NCBI GenBank assembly: GCA_910584195.1
Contig: CAJTYV010000001.1
Span: forward strand, 316,818-380,817
Direction: 5' to 3'
Source of the DNA: an uncultured Ruminococcus sp.
Lineage (GTDB): Bacteria; Bacillota; Clostridia; Oscillospirales; Ruminococcaceae
DNA: 64,000 nucleotides
In this document: piece by piece, positions 8,813-17,493 of the stretch
Position numbering within the stretch: position 1 is the stretch's first letter
Layout of the letters: each line of letters starts with the position of its first letter
Notes under the pieces: model-generated
The model's input: only the letters and a program-made list of their open reading frames with translations
What the model was told of the DNA's origin: nothing
Database searches by the model: none
Position numbers and translations under genes: made by a program

Positions 8813-9469
8813 ATGATAGTATGCAGAACATCTCAGCCTGAAAAATTAAGAAAAAATTTCATAAAAGCTAAGCCGCTTGCCGTAGTTAAATGGGTAACGA
8901 CAATATTAGCGTTAACAGCAGCCATGACTTATATTATTATAACTGAGACAATCCCGCGTGAACTTTCAGGATGGATTTTCCTTTTGGCAATGTCAGGATT
9001 TTTAACTTTTATGTTTACTTCCATTTCACGAACTGAAAACAAGTTCAACGCTTTTATTATAGAAAATAATGATAATATAATCTTTCTTAACCTGGGAAAC
9101 GTTTTTATGAACAGCAGACTTTTTGGTGAAGAGTTAAATTTTTCTCACAGTAAAATACGCTTATTCATTGAATGGGCAAAGGCATCAAACAGAATGAGCG
9201 AATATTCCGATGGGACAGAACTTGATAAATTCATTACAAACGATGCAGTCCTTGGCGGCGGATATTACATTAAACAAATATTAAGCATAAAAAATAACAG
9301 TAATTGTATAATTGCAAAGCTGCGACTTAAAAAGTGCCAAACAGTAAAAGGCGAGCTTTTTACCGAATATACTAAAAAAGTCCGAATACCTAAAAATTAT
9401 GAAAATGCTTCAATTTTGGAAAAAAGGTTAATTTCCGGCTTTGAAACGGATCTGAGCAAAGCTCATTAA
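8813..9469 (+). CDS. Two-pass membrane protein of the same cluster, type B, copy 2
   Basis: 218 residues. SD AAGGAG precedes the ATG; the gap to the previous gene is 56 bases, the only spacer in the run. Hydrophobic segments WVTTILALTAAMTYIIIT and GWIFLLAMSGFLTFMFTSI, then a soluble domain alignable with its upstream neighbour over most of its length (shared LFGEEL, LDKFI, KKVRIP blocks). Less charged at the end than copy 1. Function unknown. Confidence 0.77.
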   Translation: MIVCRTSQPEKLRKNFIKAKPLAVVKWVTTILALTAAMTYIIITETIPRELSGWIFLLAMSGFLTFMFTSISRTENKFNAFIIENNDNIIFLNLGNVFMNSRLFGEELNFSHSKIRLFIEWAKASNRMSEYSDGTELDKFITNDAVLGGGYYIKQILSIKNNSNCIIAKLRLKKCQTVKGELFTEYTKKVRIPKNYENASILEKRLISGFETDLSKAH

Positions 9470-9563
9470 CGTAAAAGTTTTATATGAATACTTTAGGCAA
9501 ATTCTGACGTTATCACGTCATTAACATATATGAAAATCGAGACCATTCAGGAGGAATATGAAA

Positions 9564-11384
9564 ATGATTAGAGAAGATTTAAGAAACATTGCCATTATCG
9601 CGCACGTTGACCACGGCAAAACTACGCTTGTTGATGAAATGCTAAAGCAGGGCGGAGTATTTCGCGAAAATCAAGCCGTTGCCGAAAGAGTTATGGATTC
9701 AAACGATATTGAACGCGAGCGCGGAATTACCATTCTTGCAAAAAATACTTCCGTAATGTACAACGATATAAAAATAAACATAATCGACACTCCCGGACAC
9801 GCCGATTTCGGCGGAGAGGTAGAGCGCGTCCTTGAAATGGTTGACGGCGTTCTGCTGCTCGTTGACGCGGCGGAGGGTCCTATGCCGCAAACGCGTTTCG
9901 TACTTTCAAAAGCCCTTGAAATGGGTCATAAAATCATTGTTGTCGTAAACAAGATAGACCGTCCGGATGCTCGTCTTGACGAAATAGGCGATGAAGTTCT
10001 CGAACTTCTTCTTGACCTTGACGCAAACGATGACCAGCTCGAATCCCCTATTCTTTTCTGTTCGGGAAGAAGCGGTACTGCGTCACTCAGTCAGTACGAA
10101 GCCGGAACGGATCTTAAACCGCTTTTCGATACGATAATCAACTACATCGATCCTCCGAAAGGCGAGGAAAACGAACCTTTGCAGATGCTTATTTCATCTA
10201 TCGACTACAATGAATATGTCGGACGCATCGGCATAGGACGTATAGTCCGCGGAAATATCAAGGTCAACCAGCAGGTAACCGTATGCGACTATACAGGTTC
10301 CAAGAAAAATTACAACTCAAAGATAGTTTCACTGCTCCAAATACAGGGGTTGCAGAGAGTTCCGGCAGAAACGGCTAAAATGGGCGATATTGTGTGGATC
10401 TCAGGAATTGACGGCATAACTATCGGCGATACTATCTGTGCAACCGAAGCTCCCGAACCGCTGCCTTTTGTGAAGATCTCGGAACCCACCGTTGAAATGA
10501 CCTTCTCTGTAAACGACAGCCCTTTCGCAGGAAAAGAAGGCAAATTCGTTACTTCAAGACAGCTCCGCGAACGTCTCTTCAAAGAGCTGCTCAAAGACGT
10601 TTCTCTCCGTGTTGAAGAAACTGAATCCACCGATGCTTTCAGAGTAGCAGGCAGAGGCGAAATGCACCTTTCCATTCTTATAGAAAATATGCGCCGCGAG
10701 GGATACGAACTTGCCGTTTCCACTCCGAGAGTGCTTTTCAAGGAAGGTGAAAACGGCAGAAAATTAGAGCCGATCGAAAGACTTGTTATAGATGTTCCGG
10801 AAGATTGCGTAGGATCTGTTATGGAGAAAATGGGAAGCCGCAAGGGCGAACTTGTTTCAATGCATCCTCAGGGCAGCCGTATGCGTATTGAATTTCTTGT
10901 GCCCGCAAGAGGACTTTTCGGCTATAAAAGCGAATTTCTTACCGATACCAAGGGCGAAGGCATTATGAGCCACGTATTTGAAGATTATCAGCCATACAAG
11001 GGCGACATCGAACGCCGTAAGACCGGCTCTCTCGTTTCCTTTGAGACGGGTGAAGCCGTTACCTACGGTCTGTTCAACGCTCAGGAGCGCGGTCAGCTTT
11101 TCATACCTGCCGGTACTCCCGTTTACGAGGGTATGATAGTCGGCGCTTCACCTAAGAGCGAAGATCTTGTAGTAAACGTATGCAAAAGAAAGCATCTTAC
11201 AAATACACGCGCGAGCGGAAGCGACGATGCGCTGCGCCTTGTTCCCCACAGAATACTCAGCCTTGAAGATTGTCTTGAATTTCTGGCAGACGACGAGCTT
11301 CTTGAGGTAACGCCCAAGAGCCTTCGTATACGCAAGAGAATCCTCAGCAATACTCAAAGAGCCAAAATCAGAGCAAAGAATTAA
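9564..11384 (+). CDS. typA: Ribosome-associated GTPase TypA/BipA
   Basis: About 606 residues, family length. Translation-factor GTPase that binds the ribosome near the EF-G site and is linked to 50S assembly and stress or cold growth. G1 AHVDHGKTT at the N-terminus, switch II DTPGHADFGGEV, G4 NKIDRPDA, G5 SGRSG; then domains II, III and V and the TypA-specific C-terminal domain (KSEDLVVNVCKRKHLTNTR). Two in-frame ATGs, 9558 and 9564: AGGAGG is only three bases from the first but nine from the second, so I take 9564; the difference is two residues. Confidence 0.97.
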   Translation: MIREDLRNIAIIAHVDHGKTTLVDEMLKQGGVFRENQAVAERVMDSNDIERERGITILAKNTSVMYNDIKINIIDTPGHADFGGEVERVLEMVDGVLLLVDAAEGPMPQTRFVLSKALEMGHKIIVVVNKIDRPDARLDEIGDEVLELLLDLDANDDQLESPILFCSGRSGTASLSQYEAGTDLKPLFDTIINYIDPPKGEENEPLQMLISSIDYNEYVGRIGIGRIVRGNIKVNQQVTVCDYTGSKKNYNSKIVSLLQIQGLQRVPAETAKMGDIVWISGIDGITIGDTICATEAPEPLPFVKISEPTVEMTFSVNDSPFAGKEGKFVTSRQLRERLFKELLKDVSLRVEETESTDAFRVAGRGEMHLSILIENMRREGYELAVSTPRVLFKEGENGRKLEPIERLVIDVPEDCVGSVMEKMGSRKGELVSMHPQGSRMRIEFLVPARGLFGYKSEFLTDTKGEGIMSHVFEDYQPYKGDIERRKTGSLVSFETGEAVTYGLFNAQERGQLFIPAGTPVYEGMIVGASPKSEDLVVNVCKRKHLTNTRASGSDDALRLVPHRILSLEDCLEFLADDELLEVTPKSLRIRKRILSNTQRAKIRAKN

Positions 11385-11467
11385 TTACTTTAAATATCAC
11401 ATAATTTTCATCTTAACACCATAATACGGGGATATAATATACGTAATAAAAACGAACGGAGATTTAT

Positions 11468-12211
11468 ATGAAATTAAAAAAAGTTACCGCATTCCTTGTT
11501 GGCATAGTCAGCCTTACCTGTTTGGCTTCATGCGGAAAAAATGCCGAGTCCTCCGTCTCTATCGGTGAAAACGGCGTCGGTGAGATCATAACTCCCGATT
11601 CAGGCAGCGAAGAATACGATCTTGGCTCATATCGTTTGGACAAAAACGGCATCAAGCTCTATTATGACGACTCAGACATACCTCACGAACTGATGCTTGC
11701 TCTTGAAAACTACTTTTTGTCCTTTCAGAACGAAGATTTTGAGGCATATAAAAATTCGCTTGCCTCCGACTACGCTGAAAGATACGATAACTACCTCCGT
11801 GAAAATTACAGCGGATCTTCGAAAAACGAAGATGAATACACGCTTCAGACTTCTTTTGAAGTTCAATGCAGCAATCTCAGAGAGCGTATGCTGAATGAGA
11901 TCGGCAGCGATTCCGAATCGGAAAGTAACAAAGGCTACAGCGGTAAATTTGAAATAACCCGTATCCGCGGCGAACGTCCGATTTTTTCCGAAGGCGAAAC
12001 CGAAGAAAGCCGCATAAAGGATTTTTTCTCTTACCTTGACAACGTTTTCGATATGGACTATTATAATTTAGTTAAGGAACAAGCGGACAGCTTTGAATAT
12101 CTTACATTTTTTATAATTGCTAAAGGCGAAGACGGAGAAGAACACCGCATTATAAGCGAGGTAGACATTGTTTTTGCCGAAAAGGACGGAAAATACTACA
12201 CTTTCGGATAA
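11468..12211 (+). CDS. Lipoprotein, unknown function
   Basis: 247 residues. N-terminus with KLKK, hydrophobic core and lipobox LASC near residue 22, so an exported, lipid-anchored protein. The mature part is acidic; residues about 75-110 (ELMLALENYFLSFQNEDFEAYKNSL) resemble the helix of NTF2-like or 'DUF4878-type' export domains but I cannot assign it firmly. SD GGAG is present. Fourteen bases separate it from the next lipoprotein gene, with which it probably forms an operon. Confidence 0.82.
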   Translation: MKLKKVTAFLVGIVSLTCLASCGKNAESSVSIGENGVGEIITPDSGSEEYDLGSYRLDKNGIKLYYDDSDIPHELMLALENYFLSFQNEDFEAYKNSLASDYAERYDNYLRENYSGSSKNEDEYTLQTSFEVQCSNLRERMLNEIGSDSESESNKGYSGKFEITRIRGERPIFSEGETEESRIKDFFSYLDNVFDMDYYNLVKEQADSFEYLTFFIIAKGEDGEEHRIISEVDIVFAEKDGKYYTFG

Positions 12212-12225
12212 GGAGAGTTTTTATA

Positions 12226-12942
12226 ATGAATAAAATAGTATGTACGGTTTTGGCTGCCGCTGTTACCGCTTTTTTGACAGTCGGCTGCGGCGAAAAAGAA
12301 AAATCTTCCGATTCATCCGGAAGCTCGGCAGTAAACATGCTGGGCGGTTTTAATGCGGGCGGAAATGTGAACATTGACGCTGAAGATATGCCATACGGCT
12401 CTAACATGTGCGAACTTAGCCATGATTTCGATGAAAAAATAACCTACAAGACCTGCTACGACTCGAGATATTTTGTAAATGCCAATGCAGATAATCAGGA
12501 TTTCAGCGAGATATACAGGATCCACGACTTTATAGCATCGCTGAACACCAAAGACGCAGAACTTTTGGAAAGTCTGTATTATCCCGGTTACTTGGATTAT
12601 ATCTGTGAAAAAAACGGCATTTCAAGTATAGATGAATATTTTAATAATCTGTATTCTGCTGTCGAATCCTCGCTTGGCAAAAATTTTAAAATAAATTATA
12701 TCTGCGCTTCGAACTGCCTTGACGCATCAGACGAAACAGCAGCGGCGTATTTTAACGATACTGAAGAAAAGCTTGCCTTAACAGACAGCAGCGCCGCAGA
12801 TAAAATAACCTCCAGAAAGTTAGTGGAAATCGGCGGCGATACCTGCTTTAGTAATGATGAGGGAACTTTTTTGCTTACCGAATACATGAAACCTTTTATT
12901 GTTGCCGTTTATGAGATCGACGGTGAAATATATCTTTTCTGA
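12226..12942 (+). CDS. Lipoprotein, unknown function, second of pair
   Basis: 238 residues. Signal with lipobox TVGC near residue 21, then a Ser-rich linker. Residues about 85-115 (SEIYRIHDFIASLNTKDAELLESLYYPGYLDYICEKN) match the same helical pattern found in the preceding lipoprotein (a helix, then a Tyr-rich 'YLxxxxEKxG' segment), so the two may be distant paralogues. SD AAGGAG. The next gene begins 13 bases later. Confidence 0.8.
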   Translation: MNKIVCTVLAAAVTAFLTVGCGEKEKSSDSSGSSAVNMLGGFNAGGNVNIDAEDMPYGSNMCELSHDFDEKITYKTCYDSRYFVNANADNQDFSEIYRIHDFIASLNTKDAELLESLYYPGYLDYICEKNGISSIDEYFNNLYSAVESSLGKNFKINYICASNCLDASDETAAAYFNDTEEKLALTDSSAADKITSRKLVEIGGDTCFSNDEGTFLLTEYMKPFIVAVYEIDGEIYLF

Positions 12943-12955
12943 GGAGGAAAACATT

Positions 12956-13297
12956 ATGCCTTTTATAAATATCAAAACAAATATCCCTGTTTCAAAGAAC
13001 ACTGAATCAGTTATCAAAGCTGATTTAGGCAAGGCAATTTCAACTATCCCCGGAAAGTCCGAGGCTTGGCTTATGGTAGGAATCGAACCCGAACATATAC
13101 TGTATTTCAAGGGCGACGACTCCCCTGCCGCTATGGTTGAAGTAAGCGTTTACGGTAAATCCGACTCTACGGCATTCAATAAATTAACTGCCGAGATATG
13201 CGGAATTATTAAAAACAGCCTTTCCATTGATCCATCGAGAATTTATGTAAAGTACACTGCCGTTTCCGACTGGGGCTGGAACAACAATAATTTTTAA
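12956..13297 (+). CDS. Tautomerase/MIF family protein
   Basis: 113 residues, the MIF length. After Met removal the chain begins with Pro (MPFINIKTNIPVS), and this N-terminal Pro is the catalytic base of the tautomerase superfamily. The C-terminal half keeps the family pattern (SLSIDPSRIYVKYTAVSDWGWNNNNF, where the bacterial and eukaryotic MIF proteins have 'RVYINYYDM...VGWNNSTF'). The frame is open further upstream, but GGAGG lies seven bases before this ATG and the Pro argues for it. Real substrate unknown; phenylpyruvate or malonate-semialdehyde-type tautomerase activity is the family norm. Confidence 0.9.
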   Translation: MPFINIKTNIPVSKNTESVIKADLGKAISTIPGKSEAWLMVGIEPEHILYFKGDDSPAAMVEVSVYGKSDSTAFNKLTAEICGIIKNSLSIDPSRIYVKYTAVSDWGWNNNNF

Positions 13298-13314
13298 TTG
13301 TAATTGAAAAGCTT

Positions 13315-13650
13315 AGAACCTGTCTTCATAAGATCTGTGCGTGGATTTTCGAGCAAATTTTGACAAGGACAAGGCAAAAAAACGAAAGCATACTGACGTA
13401 TGGTGAGTTTTTTAAGGCAGCACCGCACAAAGATTGTGCGTCAGATGCGCAGTCAGATATTTCGTCAGATTGCATAAATTTGACGCAGCAATACTGTCGT
13501 ATTACAAGGAAAATTTGTGTGATATGAGGTCAAATATGCAAACAGATGACGTACAAAGACGTCAGGCGTGCTTTGTGCGGTGCTGCCTTAACACAGTAAT
13601 TGTCAAAATTTGCCTAAAAGATGCGTGCAATATCTTGTGAAGACAGGTTC
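13315..13650. repeat. Outer inverted-repeat element split by a 180-bp element
   Basis: Near-perfect inverted arms agaacctgtcttcataagat (13315-13334) and its complement ending at 13650 (one or two mismatches). Inside, gcaaattttgacaa (about 13353) pairs with ttgtcaaaatttgc (about 13600). The centre is interrupted by the 180-bp element at 13412-13591, so this is a nested insertion into an older element of about 155 bases. A related, degenerate copy lies at 34113-34166. No ORF of its own. Confidence 0.75.
13412..13591. repeat. 180-bp MITE-like element, copy 1
   Basis: Exactly 180 bases. Perfect 21-base terminal inverted repeats beginning ttaaggcagcaccgcac and ending gtgcggtgctgccttaa. The interior is homologous to the elements at 29300 and 44166 (shared blocks such as cgtcaga, tactgtcgtatt and gacgtcaggcg). 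No transposase; the TTAA ends may be part of the target site. Reading frames through it are by-products of nucleotide conservation. Confidence 0.88.
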
Positions 13651-13783
13651 TTAAACAACTCTGTTTTCTGCTCAGACTTCAATAAGCCAAAGCCGAACTT
13701 TTATGCCGGCTTTAAACTGTTTTCCGGTCTGCATGGGAAACAGTAGTTTTATTGGATTGTTAGTAGTTACTAATTCGTTTTTC
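13651..13783. other. Spacer before the korDABC region
   Basis: No gene. Contains a weak hairpin (aagccaaagccg / cggcttt near 13685-13715) but no clear T-run; nothing else recognised. Confidence 0.35.
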
Positions 13784-13812
13784 TTGCATTTTAAGAGCAA
13801 AAGTGATATAAT
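13784..13812 (+). promoter_or_regulatory. Promoter of the P-loop protein / korDABC operon
   Basis: TTGCAT at 13784-13789 and TATAAT at 13807-13812, spacing 17, 67 bases before the first start codon. Confidence 0.72.
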
Positions 13813-13878
13813 TAAAAACAGAGCGGAATTTATGCGAATTTCAGTTTTTAAAATCCGCCGTGCATGTGAGGGGAAAAA

Positions 13879-14538
13879 ATGAAAAGAATTACAGTAATTA
13901 CAGGTCACTACGGCTGCGGAAAAACTAACCTCTCCGTAAATCTCGCCATTGAAGCGTCTAAGGAATGGAACTCTGTTACTGTTGTCGATCTTGATTTGGT
14001 CAATCCATATTTCCGAACCGCAGATTTTAAGCAATTTTTTACGGAAAACGGTATTGCGCTTATCGCTCCCGACTTCGCAAACAGCAATCTTGACGTTCCG
14101 TCAGTACAGTTTGATATTGAGCAGCTTGCCTCAGAGGACGGTTGCCTTATTATAGATGTCGGCGGAGACGATGCAGGAGCTTTCGCTTTAGGCAGATACG
14201 CACAGGCTCTTAACGGTTTCCGTGACGAGCTCGATATGCTTTATGTTATCAACCAGCGGCGCAATCTTACGGAAACTGCCGAAGATGCTGCCAAACTTAT
14301 GCTTGAAATAGAAGAAGCTGCACGAATGAAGCATACGTCGATCGTAAACAACACTAATTTAGGCTGCGAGACTACGGCTGAAATTATTACGCAGTCAATG
14401 GAATTTGCAGAAAAAGTAGCCGCAAAAACAGAATTGCCGCTTAAATTCACAACATTTCCCATAGAATTGTGCGATGTCGCCGGAGTGGAAAAAATTCGTC
14501 CTGTAAAGATATATGTAAAACCTATTTGGGGTCTATAA
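13879..14538 (+). CDS. P-loop ATPase of the MinD/CobQ-like class
   Basis: 219 residues. Walker A GHYGCGKTNLSVNLA at residue 8, DLDLVNPYFRTAD (the switch I-like Asp region of the MinD/ParA class), and IIDVGGDDAGA as Walker B. Gly-rich Walker A without the second 'deviant' Lys of MinD. Proteins like this are regularly found beside 2-oxoacid:ferredoxin oxidoreductase genes in Clostridia, so a maturation or cofactor-insertion role is plausible, but that is inference. The next gene begins 34 bases downstream in the same direction. Confidence 0.8.
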   Translation: MKRITVITGHYGCGKTNLSVNLAIEASKEWNSVTVVDLDLVNPYFRTADFKQFFTENGIALIAPDFANSNLDVPSVQFDIEQLASEDGCLIIDVGGDDAGAFALGRYAQALNGFRDELDMLYVINQRRNLTETAEDAAKLMLEIEEAARMKHTSIVNNTNLGCETTAEIITQSMEFAEKVAAKTELPLKFTTFPIELCDVAGVEKIRPVKIYVKPIWGL

Positions 14539-14572
14539 ATCACTATACACAGCTGTAAAGGTGGTGAGTATT

Positions 14573-14779
14573 TTGGCAAAGATGACTGTTATAACTGAGC
14601 GATGCAAGGGATGCGGGCTTTGTGCAACTGCCTGCCCGAAGAAAATTGTGGAGCTTCAGAAAGAAAAGCGTAATAAAAAGGGCTATTTCTACGCAGTATG
14701 CACAGACGATGCCGCTTGTATCGGCTGCGCTATGTGCGCCATGATGTGTCCCGACTGTGCTATCAAGGTTGAAAAATAA
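14573..14779 (+). CDS. korD: 2-oxoacid:ferredoxin oxidoreductase, ferredoxin-like delta subunit
   Basis: 68 residues. Two 4Fe-4S motifs: CKGCGLCATACP and CIGCAMCAMMCP. It accepts electrons from the thiamine-diphosphate site of the KorAB core and passes them to ferredoxin. The frame is open from a GTG at 14561, but that GTG lies inside the SD (aaggtggtgag), so I choose TTG at 14573. First of four subunit genes in the order D-A-B-C typical of the 2-oxoglutarate and branched-chain 2-oxoacid enzymes. Confidence 0.9.
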   Translation: MAKMTVITERCKGCGLCATACPKKIVELQKEKRNKKGYFYAVCTDDAACIGCAMCAMMCPDCAIKVEK

Positions 14780-14800
14780 ACGAAAGGGGCTGTAAAAGCT

Positions 14801-15859
14801 TTGGAAAGAAATCTTATGAAGGGCAACGAGGCTCTTGCCGAAGCTGCTATAAGAGCAGGCTGCAAGTGTTTCTTTGGTTACCCTATAACTCCCCAAACAG
14901 AGCTTGCCGCTTATATGGCTAAGCGCATGAATAAGGCAGGGGGCGTATTTTTACAGGCAGAATCCGAAATTGCCGCTATTAATATGGTTCTCGGCGCCGC
15001 TTCAACAGGCGTTCGTGCAATGACGTCATCGTCTTCCCCAGGACTTTCTCTTAAGAGTGAGGGAATTTCCTATATTGCCGGCTCGGATGTTCCGGCAGTT
15101 ATAATCAACGTACAGAGAGGCGGTCCGGGTCTTGGCGGAATCCAGCCTTCGCAGGCAGATTACTGGCAGGCTACAAAAGCTCTCGGTCACGGCGATTTCC
15201 ACCTGCTCGTCTTTGCTCCCGCTTCCGTTCAGGAAATGGTTGACATGGTAGTCAAAGCTTTTGATAAAGCCGATGAATACCGCATGCCTGCTATGATTCT
15301 TGCCGACGGACTTCTCGGTCAGATGATGGAGCCTGTTTCGTTCCCTGAGATCAATGCTAATTCCGTTGACAAGAGCAGTTGGGCTGCTGACGGTCACAAG
15401 GGCAAGAGAGAGCATCATATCATCAACTCGCTCTACCTCAAACCCGACGAGCTGGAAAAGTCGGTTGCCGACCGTTTCGCAAGATACGATACTATCAAGG
15501 CTAACGAGACGGACGCTGAGCTTTACCTCACTGAGGACTGCGATATTCTTCTTTGCGCTTTCGGTGCGACTGCAAGAGTTGTAAAATCCGCTGTAAACGA
15601 AGCAAGAGCACAGGGCATTAAAGCAGGTCTTTTCCGTCCAAAAACACTTTGGCCTTTCCCCGTAAAGGAGATAAACGAAGCTGCAAAGAATGCTAAGAAG
15701 CTCCTCAGCGTTGAAATGTCAATGGGTCAGATGATAGACGACATCAAGCTTGCTATCAACTGCTCTAAGCCTGTAGAATTCTACGGACGCACAGGCGGCG
15801 TTATACCTACTCCTGCCGAGGTTCTGGCAGAGATAAAGAAAATCGGAGGTGCTGAGTAA
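14801..15859 (+). CDS. korA: 2-oxoacid:ferredoxin oxidoreductase alpha subunit
   Basis: 352 residues. Pyrimidine-binding domain with FFGYPITPQTELA and the core of the alpha chain; the C-terminal part carries the transketolase-C-like domain (LLCAFGATARVVKSAV, GLFRPKTLWPFP). The start is TTG at 14801 with AAAGGGG upstream; the in-frame ATG at 14816 (MKGNEALAEAAIRAG) is the alternative, but relatives have the few extra residues before MKGNEA. Together with KorB it converts a 2-oxoacid plus CoA to acyl-CoA, CO2 and reduced ferredoxin, anaerobically. The substrate (2-oxoglutarate or branched-chain 2-oxoacid) cannot be told from sequence by eye. Confidence 0.92.
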   Translation: MERNLMKGNEALAEAAIRAGCKCFFGYPITPQTELAAYMAKRMNKAGGVFLQAESEIAAINMVLGAASTGVRAMTSSSSPGLSLKSEGISYIAGSDVPAVIINVQRGGPGLGGIQPSQADYWQATKALGHGDFHLLVFAPASVQEMVDMVVKAFDKADEYRMPAMILADGLLGQMMEPVSFPEINANSVDKSSWAADGHKGKREHHIINSLYLKPDELEKSVADRFARYDTIKANETDAELYLTEDCDILLCAFGATARVVKSAVNEARAQGIKAGLFRPKTLWPFPVKEINEAAKNAKKLLSVEMSMGQMIDDIKLAINCSKPVEFYGRTGGVIPTPAEVLAEIKKIGGAE

Positions 15860-16614
15860 TGTCTGTTGTATTTGAAAGACCAAAGTCGCTTCTTGATGTA
15901 ACGTTCCATTACTGCCCCGGATGTACTCACGGCATCGTTCACAGACTCGTTGCGGAGGTTATGGACGAAATGGGCATTGAAGGCGATACTATCGGCGTAT
16001 GTCCCGTTGGATGTTCCGTAATGGCATATGACTACTTTGGCTGCGATATGATCGAAGCTCCTCACGGACGTGCTCCGGCAGTCGCTACAGGCGTAAAGCG
16101 TACAAATCCCGATAAGTTTGTATTTACATATCAGGGTGACGGAGACCTCGCTGCCATAGGTACGGCTGAGACCGTTCACGTTGCTACAAGAGGAGAAAAT
16201 ATCGTTGTTATCTTTATCAACAATACTATCTACGGCATGACCGGCGGACAGATGGCTCCTACTACCCTCCCCGGACAGGTAACTCAGACTACTCCCTTCG
16301 GACGCGACCCGCAGCTTGCAGGTTATCCCGTAAGAGTATGCGAGATGCTTTCTACACTTACAGGAACTGCTTATGCTCATCGTGTAGCAGTTGACAGCGT
16401 TCCTCATATCCGCGATGCTAAAAAAGCTATCAGAAAGGCTTTCGAAACTCAAAAGGCTAAGAAGGGCTTCTCCATTATAGAAGTTCTTTCAACCTGCCCT
16501 ACTAACTGGGGACTTACGCCTACAGAGGCGCTCAAGAGACTTCAGGACGAAATGATACCCTACTATCCACTTGGCGTATATAAGGATACTACATCAGAGG
16601 AGGGCGGAAAGTAA
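15859..16614 (+). CDS. korB: 2-oxoacid:ferredoxin oxidoreductase beta subunit (TPP-binding)
   Basis: 251 residues. CPGCTHGI near residue 22 and GDGDLAAIGTAE with NNTIYGMTGGQMAPTT, the Mg-thiamine-diphosphate binding loop (GDG...N). The ATG overlaps the korA stop by one base (taATG), so the subunits are made in step. Confidence 0.94.
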   Translation: MSVVFERPKSLLDVTFHYCPGCTHGIVHRLVAEVMDEMGIEGDTIGVCPVGCSVMAYDYFGCDMIEAPHGRAPAVATGVKRTNPDKFVFTYQGDGDLAAIGTAETVHVATRGENIVVIFINNTIYGMTGGQMAPTTLPGQVTQTTPFGRDPQLAGYPVRVCEMLSTLTGTAYAHRVAVDSVPHIRDAKKAIRKAFETQKAKKGFSIIEVLSTCPTNWGLTPTEALKRLQDEMIPYYPLGVYKDTTSEEGGK

Positions 16615-17147
16615 TGGCAACTACTGAAATACTTTTAGCAGGCTTTGGCGGACAGGGAGTGCTTTTTGCAGGAAAAATACTTGCCTACTGCGGTCTTATG
16701 GACAGCAAGGAGCTTTCATGGCTTCCCTCATACGGACCTGAAATGCGCGGAGGTACTGCGAATTGTTCCGTATGTATTTCCGATGAACCTATTGGTTCTC
16801 CATTGGTTCTCGCTCCCGATATTCTTATTGCAATGAACCAGCCTTCGTTTGATAAATTTGTAAACGATGTAAAACCGGGCGGAAAGGTTTTCTACGACAG
16901 CACCCTTATCGAGAACGAGTGTACGCGCACTGATATAGATATCTATGCAGTTGCTTCTTCTCAGATCGCAGACGATAACAAGCTGAAAGGCGGCTCTAAC
17001 ATCGTTCTTCTCGGCAAGGTGTTCAAGGAGACCGAGTTATTCTCGATGGACGTATTCAAAAAGGCTATAGAAAAAATCGTTCCCCCTGCAAAGGCACAGC
17101 TTATCGCTAACAATTTCAAGGCGTTTGAGCTTGGAATGAACGCATAA
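16614..17147 (+). CDS. korC: 2-oxoacid:ferredoxin oxidoreductase gamma subunit
   Basis: 177 residues. GFGGQGVLFAGKILA at the N-terminus and PSYGPEMRGGTANCSVCIS, both diagnostic of the gamma chain, which helps bind CoA. Starts within the korB stop codon (taATGG). Last gene of the operon, followed by a strong terminator. Confidence 0.94.
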   Translation: MATTEILLAGFGGQGVLFAGKILAYCGLMDSKELSWLPSYGPEMRGGTANCSVCISDEPIGSPLVLAPDILIAMNQPSFDKFVNDVKPGGKVFYDSTLIENECTRTDIDIYAVASSQIADDNKLKGGSNIVLLGKVFKETELFSMDVFKKAIEKIVPPAKAQLIANNFKAFELGMNA

Positions 17148-17154
17148 CATAAAT

Positions 17155-17183
17155 AAACGGCTGAAATCAAATTTCAGCCGTTT
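17155..17183. terminator. Bidirectional terminator between korC and acpP
   Basis: Thirteen-base perfect stem aaacggctgaaat (17155-17167) with atttcagccgttt (17171-17183), three-base loop; T-rich on the plus side and A-rich upstream, so it can serve both convergent operons. Confidence 0.92.
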
Positions 17184-17206
17184 TACTTATCTTCACATAA
17201 AACTGA

Positions 17207-17443
17207 TTACTCAGCCTCAGCGTTGTTCTCAATATAGCTTACTATGTCGCCAACAGTCTTGATGCCTTCTACAGCTTCGTCAGGAATAGAAAGATCGTAT
17301 TCATCCTCAATAGTCTGAATAAGGTCAACAATGTCGAGAGAATCTGCACCAAGATCATCCTGAATGCTTGCCTCTGCCGTTACCTTTTCCTCTTCAACTC
17401 CGAGCTGATCCACGATAAGCTCCTTAACCTTGTCAAATACCAT
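17207..17443 (-). CDS. acpP: Acyl carrier protein
   Basis: 78 residues, acidic, normal length. GADSLDIVDLI carries the Ser that receives 4'-phosphopantetheine. The frame is open from an ATG at 17464, but GGAGG lies inside that stretch and eight bases before ATG 17441-17443 (MVFDKVKEL), which fits family starts. Last gene of the fatty-acid operon; growing acyl chains are carried on it through all the Fab steps encoded upstream. Confidence 0.95.
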   Translation of the reverse strand: MVFDKVKELIVDQLGVEEEKVTAEASIQDDLGADSLDIVDLIQTIEDEYDLSIPDEAVEGIKTVGDIVSYIENNAEAE

Positions 17444-17493
17444 AATTTTTTCCTCCATTTTCAATTATTCTTATTAATTTTTCCAAAACCGGT

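Noticed and set aside
13434..13640. Reading frame through the 180-bp element, similar to frames at 29300 and 44108
   Set aside because: The frames look alike only because the DNA repeats are alike; copy 2 has an internal stop in that frame, there is no SD, and the frame runs out of the element.
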